Source of the DNA: GSA-30 sp036568765
GTDB lineage: Bacteria > Pseudomonadota > Gammaproteobacteria > Xanthomonadales > Rhodanobacteraceae
NCBI RefSeq assembly: GCF_036568765.1
Contig: NZ_DATCRY010000228.1
Span: 1 to 29,323 of the forward strand
Length of the DNA: 29,323 nucleotides
Direction of reading: 5' to 3'
Under the pieces are notes generated by a model, which was not told the DNA's origin, did not search any database, and saw nothing but the letters and a program-made list of their open reading frames with translations. This document shows, piece after piece, positions 15,923-22,999 of the stretch; position 1 is the first letter of the stretch; every line of letters begins with the position of its first letter. The translations under genes and the position numbers were made by a program.

Positions 15923-16135
15923 GCAATCGCCCAAATATAGCGAAAGCGGATCCTATCGTTGTGGGAGCGACTTCAGTCGCGACAAGGACTTGCGGTGAGG
16001 CACGATTGTCGCGACTAAAGGGAACCTCTAAAAACCTCTCAATCGCCCGAATATAGCGAAGCGGATCCTATCGTTGTGGGAGCGACTTCAGTCGCGACAA
16101 GGATTTGCGGTGAGGCACGATTGTCGCGACGAAAG
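15903..16135. repeat. Tandem duplication, two units of about 115 bp
   Basis: Unit A (15903-16018) and unit B (16019-16135) are almost identical. Each starts AGGGAAC and runs through TCTAAAAACCTC-like, TATAGCGAA, GCGGATCCTATCGTTG, then the GTGGGAGCGACTTCAGTCGC core and TTGCGGTGAGGCACGATTG. There is a one-base length difference and a few substitutions. In unit B the core (16075-16100) pairs with 16121-16146 (24 of 26 bp), making a long stem; in unit A the right arm is cut short by unit B. Confidence 0.85.
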
Positions 16136-16204
16136 TCGCTCCCACAGAAAGCAAGTTTTTCGAGATTCCCTAAAGTCGCTCCCACAGAAAGCAAGTTTTT
16201 CGAG
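16134..16204. repeat. Two direct copies of a 31-bp unit
   Basis: A 31-bp unit beginning AGTCGCTCCCACAGAAAGC and ending TTTTTCGAG occurs at 16134-16164 and 16174-16204 without change. It contains the inverse of the GTGGGAGCGACT core of the neighbouring tandem units. Confidence 0.8.
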
Positions 16205-16293
16205 GCTCCCTTCAGTCGCGATAAGCCGTGAAGTAACCGCGCCTCCCGGCTGAAGCTGCTCCCACAAGATAGCCAGGCCCCTCGAACCGCTCC

Positions 16294-17415
16294 CTAGTGA
16301 ACCGTCGACTCAATCGCACTGTCCTTGCAATGCTTCGAAGCAAGCACCGGATTACAACGCACAGCCACTCCACCCGGGAATCCGACAGCGTAACCATGCT
16401 CGGATGGCTCGCCCGCCGGATAATCCGTGCTGATCATCTGCGCACCGCTGCCGATAATCGCATCGCGGCGCGTACCATCGTTATGCAAGCCTTGGCCCTG
16501 CGCAGGATCGTCGGAACGCGTACGAACGAGGTAACCACGACGCACCAACCCATCGATCTCTTCCGCGCCGCACTCATTGCATTCGGTAAACGCCGCATCC
16601 GGGGCACCCGGCGTGGCATTGGTAAAGATCAACCGGCCCTTGAGCGAGGGATGCCCATCGAGGTACACCGATTCCATCTTGCGTTGATCCAGCAAGAACA
16701 CCACCTTGCCGCGCGCCTTGGCTACGGTCGGCCAACCGCCGGCTCGCACCGCCTCGTCCAGGCTGGCATGCGTGCCGCGAACCTGATCCGGTGTAACGAT
16801 CTCGTCAGGTGAGAACACAGAGGCAATCTCCTTGTCCAGCGCATCGAACACCGCCGGCGTGAACGGCTCCGGCTTCACGCTGGGAATCTTTGCGTGCAGT
16901 TCCTCCTGCTTGGTCTCGACCAGGATGAACAGCGGCGCATGACCAGGATGAGCTTTGGACCAGGCGCGGACTTCGGCCAGGCAGGCGATGAATGGCTGGC
17001 AATTACTGCGCTGGTCGATGTCTTGGATATGCATGACCTTGAACCCGGGCTTGTCGAACGTTCCCGGCGGCGCGATCGGCGGATCGTCCGGCAAGCCGGC
17101 GATATCGATCATATGGCTGATCGACGGGTTGGCGTAGAGACCGCCCTTGGTATCGGCAAAGACATCGAGCTCGATCTGGCGCACACCATCGTCCAATTGG
17201 CGCGTCAACGGCGGATGGCGATAGTCGATGGCGGCAAGTACCTGGGGCGCCTCGGCCTGCATCAAGCGCGTCGCGCTAGGGGCGAAGCCGACGTGATAAC
17301 TATTGTGCGTGCCGATGACTTGAATCTGGTTGATCCGCAGACTGTCGTCCGCGGCGAATGCGGGCACAGCCAGTGCAAGCAAGCCAGAGGCAAGCAGGAT
17401 TTGGCGAGTAAACAT
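16294..17415 (-). CDS. Phosphatidylinositol-specific phospholipase C-like protein (Ca2+-dependent type)
   Basis: A 373-aa exported protein with a signal peptide (residues 1-21, ending VPAFA). The PI-PLC catalytic pattern is visible: IGTHNSYH with His37 and Asn38, GVRQIELDVF with Glu82 and Asp84 as likely Ca2+ ligands, and KVMHIQDID with His129 as the second catalytic His. Family enzymes cleave phosphatidylinositol-type phosphodiesters to a cyclic inositol phosphate. The start at 17415 is chosen because AGGA stands about 9 bp upstream and the signal peptide follows at once; an ATG at 17442 that overlaps the mannosidase stop (TGATG) is an alternative. It is the last gene of the TonB receptor-mannosidase operon. 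Substrate and Ca2+ dependence are inferred from the family. Confidence 0.82.
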   Translation of the reverse strand: MFTRQILLASGLLALAVPAFAADDSLRINQIQVIGTHNSYHVGFAPSATRLMQAEAPQVLAAIDYRHPPLTRQLDDGVRQIELDVFADTKGGLYANPSISHMIDIAGLPDDPPIAPPGTFDKPGFKVMHIQDIDQRSNCQPFIACLAEVRAWSKAHPGHAPLFILVETKQEELHAKIPSVKPEPFTPAVFDALDKEIASVFSPDEIVTPDQVRGTHASLDEAVRAGGWPTVAKARGKVVFLLDQRKMESVYLDGHPSLKGRLIFTNATPGAPDAAFTECNECGAEEIDGLVRRGYLVRTRSDDPAQGQGLHNDGTRRDAIIGSGAQMISTDYPAGEPSEHGYAVGFPGGVAVRCNPVLASKHCKDSAIESTVH

Positions 17416-17441
17416 GGGCAACATCCTGAAAAGAAGTGACA

Positions 17442-19697
17442 TCAAAGCGCGGTAGCTTTACATAGGGCAAAACCTGGGTCCGACAGCGAGGGCGGCGGAT
17501 TCGTCGTACCCCAGGCCGACGGCGTCGATCCCATCACCAGCTTCAACGTACCGCCCTTGGCGATCTCGCCATGACGGAACCAAGCCTGGTTCAAGGGATG
17601 ACCGTTGAGCGTGGCGGACTGTACATAGCGGTTCACGCTATGACCGTCGAGGTTCTCCGCTTCGATGGTGAAGGTCTTGCCCCCGCCCAGATCGATATCC
17701 ACCCGCGGATAGGACGGCGTACCGATCAGGTAGACGTCCTGTCCGGCATTGGGATAGAACCCCATCGACTGGAAGGCGTACCAGCTCGACATCGCACCGG
17801 AGTCGTCATTCCCCGGAATACCGCTACGCGAGTCCTTGAATGCTTTGTGCAAATACGTCACCAAGCGGTCGGCCGCACGATCGGGGCGTCCGGCCCAAAG
17901 ATAGAGATCGGGGATCAGGAAACCAGGCTCGTTGGTGATATCGAAATGCAGCCCATCGAACGTGGCATCCAGGCGTTTGACGAAAGCCTCATTCCCACCT
18001 GACAGCTCGATGAGGTGCCGCACATCCTGCGGTGCGTACAGCGAGTACGTCCACAAGTCGCCCTCGTAGTAGAAATCCGGCCAGGTACCGCGCCGCACGA
18101 GGTACTGCGGCGCCCAACTGCCATCGGCATTGCGCGGGCGCAGGAAGCCGCCGATGCCTTCCTGCTGCCAGGAAGCGTCCCATAAGTTCGCCCAGTTGCC
18201 GGCGTGTGCCTTGTAGAGCGTCGCCTCGCTCGTGTGACCCAGTCCGCAAGCCAACTCGGCGATAGCAAAATCGTTATAGGCGTACTCGACAGTACGCGAC
18301 CCGGCACGTTCGGTCGGCTGGGCGATATAACCGAGCTTGTTGTACGTGTCCAAGCCGCCCCTGCCCTCCTTACGTGCATCGGCCGGCGGCACCGTAGCGT
18401 CCTTGATCATCGCCTTGAACGCCGTGCCGTAGTCAATGCCGCCAAGCCCTTTGACATAGGCGTCGGCCACCACGATGTCGGCATTGCTACCGCCTTGGGT
18501 GCGACCGTTGTCGTTACCCACGCGCGCGTCGGGCATATAGCCGGCATGACGATAGGTATCGATCAACGAGCGCAGGATGTCGCGCTGCCGATCCGGCGCG
18601 ATCAACGTCAGCAAAGGTCCGTCGCTGCGGAAGGTATCCCAGATCGCCTGGAAATCGTCGTAGTACGGCTCAGTGGAATGCCATTTCGGATTCTCTCCGG
18701 TGTGATCCGAAGGCATCATCATGGCGTGGTAGAGCGCCGTGTAGAACTGGCGGCGCTGCGTGGCACTGGCACCGCCGATCTCGATGCGGCCCAGCGCCTT
18801 GTTCCACTGCGCCACCGCCGCCTCGCGCACGACATCGAAATGCAAGCCGCGCACTTCATCGGTCGCATTGCGATGAGCCTGCTCGGCGCTGACGAACGAG
18901 ATACCGACCTTGGCCTGGATTGCCTGGCCCGCCTGAGCCCGATAATCCAGTACCGCACCGATCGGTTGATCGCTGTCGATGTGCGCCTGTTGCGCCGTAC
19001 TCAACGCGGTGTCGACCCAGGTGCGCGCACCGACAGAAGGTGTATCGACCATCACATCGAAATACACCTCGTACTGACCGCCTTCGTTCCAGCCACCGAT
19101 ATAGTGGCCGACCCCGGTAATTTCGGTCGGCGAGACCACATGGACTTCGCCGCCGAGAAACCGCTGAGATTCTTCACCCTTGCCTTTGACCAGGAGGTCC
19201 AGGCCGAGCGCAATATGCGCCTCGCCCGCCTGCTCGAAGGTGTACCGATGCACGCCCACGCGGCGGCTCGCCGTCAGCTCGGCTTCGACACCGTAGCGAT
19301 CGAGTTTGACGGCGTAGTAGCCAGGACTTGCGCGCTCTTCGCTGCGCGGCGAATGCATATCGCCTGGATCGAACGTACCGGTCAGCGGCATCAGGCGAAT
19401 GTTCTCGTACTTGCCCGAGCCACCGCTCAGATGCAGATGACTGAAGCCGCGGATCTCGCCTTCGCTCTTGAACCCCTTGCGGCTACCGAAGCCGTTGACG
19501 TCCGGCCCCAGCTTGACCATGCCGAACGGCACATTGGCACCGACGAACACATCGCCGAACCAGTCTTCACCGATAAAGGGATCGACGTCGGCGACATGAT
19601 CGGCCGCCATGGCCGCTGCGGGACCGAGCAGCGCCAGGCCGACGGCAAACGAGAAAGCGCCGCGGCGCAGACTTGCGTATGGTTTTCCGTGAAACAT
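17442..19697 (-). CDS. Glycoside hydrolase family 92 alpha-mannosidase
   Basis: A 751-aa secreted or periplasmic enzyme with a signal peptide to about residue 32 (AAAMAAD). The GH92 opening DPFIGEDWFGDVFVGANVPFGMVKLGPD (residues 39-66), GFSHLHLSGG and the C-terminal GNDDSGAMSSWYAFQSMGFYP block (about 629-649) are diagnostic. GH92 enzymes are Ca2+-dependent inverting exo-alpha-mannosidases that act on alpha-1,2/1,3-linked mannose of N-glycans, fungal mannan or similar glycans; the exact linkage cannot be read here. The gene begins 18 bp after the TonB receptor gene and its stop overlaps the earliest start of the PI-PLC gene, so the three form an operon. No truncation is seen. Confidence 0.93.
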   Translation of the reverse strand: MFHGKPYASLRRGAFSFAVGLALLGPAAAMAADHVADVDPFIGEDWFGDVFVGANVPFGMVKLGPDVNGFGSRKGFKSEGEIRGFSHLHLSGGSGKYENIRLMPLTGTFDPGDMHSPRSEERASPGYYAVKLDRYGVEAELTASRRVGVHRYTFEQAGEAHIALGLDLLVKGKGEESQRFLGGEVHVVSPTEITGVGHYIGGWNEGGQYEVYFDVMVDTPSVGARTWVDTALSTAQQAHIDSDQPIGAVLDYRAQAGQAIQAKVGISFVSAEQAHRNATDEVRGLHFDVVREAAVAQWNKALGRIEIGGASATQRRQFYTALYHAMMMPSDHTGENPKWHSTEPYYDDFQAIWDTFRSDGPLLTLIAPDRQRDILRSLIDTYRHAGYMPDARVGNDNGRTQGGSNADIVVADAYVKGLGGIDYGTAFKAMIKDATVPPADARKEGRGGLDTYNKLGYIAQPTERAGSRTVEYAYNDFAIAELACGLGHTSEATLYKAHAGNWANLWDASWQQEGIGGFLRPRNADGSWAPQYLVRRGTWPDFYYEGDLWTYSLYAPQDVRHLIELSGGNEAFVKRLDATFDGLHFDITNEPGFLIPDLYLWAGRPDRAADRLVTYLHKAFKDSRSGIPGNDDSGAMSSWYAFQSMGFYPNAGQDVYLIGTPSYPRVDIDLGGGKTFTIEAENLDGHSVNRYVQSATLNGHPLNQAWFRHGEIAKGGTLKLVMGSTPSAWGTTNPPPSLSDPGFALCKATAL

Positions 19698-19715
19698 GGT
19701 CGATCGTTCGCCTTA

Positions 19716-21872
19716 TCAGAAGGTGTAAGTCATCTGGACGGTGTAGTTGCGCCCGGCGAGGTAGTAGAACGTCGGGTTGCTCGCCGCACCGTTGCCCTGG
19801 ATGACGCTGCGATGGTCGAACAGGTTATTCAAGGAAAGTTGCAGCCGCAGGTCAGGCGCGAAGCGGTAACCGAGATTCAAGTTGGTGTAGTTGTAGGCCG
19901 GCAGGCGTGCGTTCGGGTTGTACTTCGCACCACTGGTCTCGCCTGTAGCGGTATAGCGCGCACCGACGTACTTGGTGAGGAACGAGCCATAGAAGGCTCC
20001 CTTGTCATAGATAAACCCGATGTCAGCGGTCGAGCTCGGCGCATTGGCAATCTGCAAGCCGGTGGTCTTGGAGTACGCACTGTTGATACTGCCGTTGGCG
20101 GTGAAGCTGAAACCCGACTGACCTAGAACGCGGGTCAGTTCGGCCTCCACGCCCTTGTAGATCACGCCGCCCTGGTTGAAATACACGCTGATCAGCGAAC
20201 CACCGGGGCCGATAGGCTCTTCGACGCTGTTAACCAGATTGCCGAAGTCGATGTAGTAGACGTCCACATCGGCCACCATATCGGTCGTCTTCCACACCAC
20301 TCCAGCCTGATAGTTCTTGGTTGTCTGCGGGTCGAGCTTGCTGCTGTCGCCTGAAAGGATCGTCACCTTCGGCGCCTGGAAACCCTCGGCCCATTGTGCA
20401 TAGCCGGAGAAATTGGAACTGAAGCGGTAGTTGACCGCCACTGCGCCCAAGTTGGTACTGAAATGCCCATTGCCGTCCACCGGCGAGAAATTGGACACGC
20501 CGTCGATTGTGCGATCGAAATTCACGTGCTTGAAACCGGGCACAATGCTCAGGTTCTCCAACGGGCGCCACTCCACTTCGACATAGCTCTGCGTGGTATT
20601 GGAGTGTGCATTCGTGTCGATGATCTGGTCGTTAGGCTCGCCGGCAAGCGTATGTGGCGTCATCGTGGACAGATCCACGGTCACCTCATGCTGGCTCTGG
20701 TACGCGCGCTCGGCCCAGATGCCGGCTCGCAAGGTGCTGTCGAGCCAGCCGCTACCCAGGTCCTTCTCCGCCCTGAGCATGTCGCCCCAGGCGCGATAAG
20801 CCGAGTGATTGACCGCACCAGGCACGCCACCGTGAGGCAGAAGCAGTTGGTTCGGCGTATTGCCCAGCAGGTCGACACCGCCGGGACCGCCATCGCGCAA
20901 GCTATAGGTATAGAGCTTGTTGTCGAAGCGCCAGCTGTTGTAATCGCCGTGCAACTGAAGATATTCGAAATCGGCGTGCCGATCGTCGATGTTGTAGGCG
21001 TAGAAACCTTGCGAATCCGGATCGGTATTCAGCCCACCGAAATCCAGGCCATAACGATCGGTCTGCTTGCGCGGCTGTGCCGTAAACGTATTCCAGATGA
21101 CCTTGTTGTAATCGGCCACCAGGGTTGCCGTGGTGTGGTCGCCTAACGGCTGCTTGATCTTGAACAGCACGTTGTCCTGGCGCAGCCCGGCGTTGTCGAG
21201 CAAACCATCGGTTTCCAGATGGCTGTAGTTGACGGAAGCTTGCGTGCCGATGTTGTTGAAGGTGCCAGTATTGCCCTCGCCGGCAAGTTGCCAGGTATTG
21301 CCGCTGCCGAACATGGCCGATACCTGACCCGAAGGCTTATCGGTCGTCGGCGCGGAATAAAGGGCGACCGTGCCGCCGAACGTAGCGTTGCCGAGATTAC
21401 TTGCGGTACCCGGGCCACGATCTACGACGACCTCACCCAGCGAAGGCGCAGGGAAGAACGCCGTTGTCGCATGACCGAAAGCGCCCGGATCGCCGAACGG
21501 GATGCCGTCGAAGGTTACGTCGTACTCGCCATCCTGGAAGCCGCGTACCGTACCGCTTTTGCTGGACAAACCCGCACCATTCGGCGACGCATTGATCGCC
21601 GAGGGTGTCAGCTCAAGTAGCGCAAGATAATCGTCCTTGGGCGAAGCAATGGTCTGTATGTAATTACGATTCAAGATCGATTGCGGTTCCAGCTCAGACA
21701 GGCTGGCTTGCGAGGGGGCAAGTGCTGATGCCGACCCTGGCGGCGCGTTATTGGGATCATCCACTGCGGCGGACACCGAAATACCTTGCAGATTACTGGC
21801 ATTCTGCGCGGCCGCACCGACTGTGCCCGCCAGTGCGACCAAGCTCAAGCTGAAACGAATTGCGTGATGCAT
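19716..21872 (-). CDS. TonB-dependent receptor (718 aa)
   Basis: An outer-membrane transporter with a signal peptide (MHHAIRFSLSLVALAGTVGAAAQ), a TonB-box-like GISVSA, a plug (IQTIASPKDDYLALLELTPSA, VRGFQDGEYDVTFDGIPFGD, VVVDRGPGTASNLGNATFGGTV) and a barrel ending in the aromatic terminus QMTYTF. The ATG at 21872 is preferred because AGGAG stands 11 bp upstream; a TTG further upstream is too close to that site. The gene heads the operon with the GH92 mannosidase and PI-PLC-like genes, so it probably imports the oligosaccharide or inositol-containing product they release. It is unrelated in size and plug detail to the 968-aa receptor at 11257. A TetR gene is divergent from it. Confidence 0.92.
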   Translation of the reverse strand: MHHAIRFSLSLVALAGTVGAAAQNASNLQGISVSAAVDDPNNAPPGSASALAPSQASLSELEPQSILNRNYIQTIASPKDDYLALLELTPSAINASPNGAGLSSKSGTVRGFQDGEYDVTFDGIPFGDPGAFGHATTAFFPAPSLGEVVVDRGPGTASNLGNATFGGTVALYSAPTTDKPSGQVSAMFGSGNTWQLAGEGNTGTFNNIGTQASVNYSHLETDGLLDNAGLRQDNVLFKIKQPLGDHTTATLVADYNKVIWNTFTAQPRKQTDRYGLDFGGLNTDPDSQGFYAYNIDDRHADFEYLQLHGDYNSWRFDNKLYTYSLRDGGPGGVDLLGNTPNQLLLPHGGVPGAVNHSAYRAWGDMLRAEKDLGSGWLDSTLRAGIWAERAYQSQHEVTVDLSTMTPHTLAGEPNDQIIDTNAHSNTTQSYVEVEWRPLENLSIVPGFKHVNFDRTIDGVSNFSPVDGNGHFSTNLGAVAVNYRFSSNFSGYAQWAEGFQAPKVTILSGDSSKLDPQTTKNYQAGVVWKTTDMVADVDVYYIDFGNLVNSVEEPIGPGGSLISVYFNQGGVIYKGVEAELTRVLGQSGFSFTANGSINSAYSKTTGLQIANAPSSTADIGFIYDKGAFYGSFLTKYVGARYTATGETSGAKYNPNARLPAYNYTNLNLGYRFAPDLRLQLSLNNLFDHRSVIQGNGAASNPTFYYLAGRNYTVQMTYTF

Positions 21873-22102
21873 GAACGTCAAGACTCCTGCTTTTTTTGCC
21901 GTGCAGTCGCCCGCAACGGCTGCCCCTGCGGGCCCGAAGTTGATGGTCTGGAAGCCGCGGATGTGCGACGATTTAAAAGAGTAGCTAAGACTATCGTTAT
22001 GTCATGACAGCGGCTTGACGCTGATATGGCGGAGCAAGGCGCGCTTTTGCATATCAGGCATGCAGAATCTTGCCGCGTGGTGCTAATGTCGCGCCTTCAA
22101 TT

Positions 22103-22124
22103 CGTATCCGATGAAACGGATACG
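22103..22124. promoter_or_regulatory. Inverted repeat, probable TetR operator
   Basis: CGTATCCG (22103-22110) and its exact reverse complement CGGATACG (22117-22124) are separated by 6 bp. The site ends 15 bp before the TetR gene ATG, between it and the divergent TonB receptor operon, and overlaps the expected early transcript of the TetR gene. Confidence 0.6.
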
Positions 22125-22139
22125 CCGGAGGGGACAAGC

Positions 22140-22886
22140 ATGAGCAGTACCAAGAAACGCGCGAAGCCAGCTCCGCGTGCGCCGAAGATCGATCTCAACA
22201 CCAAGCAGCAGCCGACCCAGCAGCGATCGGTCGAAACGTTTGAGCTGATTCTCGAGGTAACTTCGCGCCTGCTTGGCGAAGTCGGAGTGGAACGCCTGTC
22301 CACAAACATGGTTTGCGAGAAAGCCGGCATCAGTCCTCCAGCGCTCTATCGCTATTTTCCGAACAAGTACGCCATCCTCAAGGAATTGGGCGAACGCCTG
22401 ATGGCCTGCCAGAATCGCGCGTATCGCGAATGGCTGGAGGCGGAACAGAAGCTCGACTACGATGGCTCGCGCGAGGCGTCTACACGCGGCCTGCGCGATA
22501 TGCAGGCGCGCATCAATGCGGCTACCCTCGCCTTTCCCGGCTCTGCCTGGATCATGCGTGCGCTTCGCGCGGTCCCGACACTGAGGCATATCCGTCTGGA
22601 TTCACACGAATCGGTCTCGCAGACCAGCTACCAGGCGTTGCGCGGGCGCTTTCCGCATGCCGGCGAAGCCGAGCTGCGTTTATCGATGCGTCTATCGACC
22701 GAGGTAATGTATGCGGCAACCGAAATGGTCATCGACAATCCACAGATCGATGGCGACCTGATCAATGCCGAGGTTGCCGATATGGTAGTGCGGTATTACG
22801 ACAAGTTTGTCGAGCGCGAAGCGGTCTATACCGAAGCGCTGAAAAAGCATGCCGCGAAAAAATCGGCGGTCAAGCGTCGCAAATAA
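22140..22886 (+). CDS. TetR/AcrR family transcriptional regulator
   Basis: A 248-aa DNA-binding protein. It has a basic, Lys/Pro-rich tail (residues 1-28), then the TetR helix-turn-helix FELILEVTSRLLGEVGVERLSTNMVCEKAGISPPALYRYFPNKYAIL (about 34-80), a ligand-binding helical domain, and a Lys-rich C-terminus (KKHAAKKSAVKRRK). The ATG at 22140 follows GGAGGGG at ideal spacing; an ATG at 22026 in the same frame would run across the inverted repeat and lacks such a site. Divergent from the TonB receptor-mannosidase-PI-PLC operon, it is the best candidate for its regulator and for autoregulation via the inverted repeat at 22103-22124. The ligand is unknown. Confidence 0.88.
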   Translation: MSSTKKRAKPAPRAPKIDLNTKQQPTQQRSVETFELILEVTSRLLGEVGVERLSTNMVCEKAGISPPALYRYFPNKYAILKELGERLMACQNRAYREWLEAEQKLDYDGSREASTRGLRDMQARINAATLAFPGSAWIMRALRAVPTLRHIRLDSHESVSQTSYQALRGRFPHAGEAELRLSMRLSTEVMYAATEMVIDNPQIDGDLINAEVADMVVRYYDKFVEREAVYTEALKKHAAKKSAVKRRK

Positions 22887-22946
22887 TGGAAGGCCTCTCA
22901 TCCCGGATGAAGCGCATGCGAGACATGGAAATTTACCTCTATGCGC

Positions 22947-22979
22947 TCCCTCTTCCCTGGCAACGCCGCGGAAGAGGGA
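22947..22979. terminator. 10-bp-stem hairpin between convergent genes
   Basis: TCCCTCTTCC (22947-22956) pairs exactly with GGAAGAGGGA (22970-22979) across a 13-nt loop. It lies between the TetR gene (+) and the phosphoesterase gene (-) and probably ends both transcripts; no long T-tract is present. Confidence 0.6.
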
Positions 22980-22999
22980 CGTGATAAGGCGGCAGCTCC

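Larger units (their letters stand above)
15706..16293. repeat. 588-bp gene-free region filled with REP-like palindromes and tandem repeats
   Basis: No gene is seen between the DNase II-like gene and the convergent PI-PLC gene. The region contains a partial copy of the GGAGCGACTTCAG core at 15728-15740, a REP-type hairpin, a second long hairpin, a roughly 115-bp tandem duplication and two direct copies of a 31-bp unit, each listed separately. These non-coding elements probably act as transcription stops and mRNA stabilisers. Confidence 0.8.

Noticed and set aside
15903..16204. Repeats considered as a CRISPR array
   Set aside because: Only two units of each type, repeat lengths differ (about 115 and 31 bp), the intervening DNA is not a set of unique spacers, and no cas gene is near.
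18204..20126. 640-codon open frame on the + strand
   Set aside because: It lies opposite the GH92 and TonB receptor genes, which have clear family motifs. The translation is Arg/His/Ala-rich without any domain pattern, as expected for an antisense frame in GC-rich DNA.
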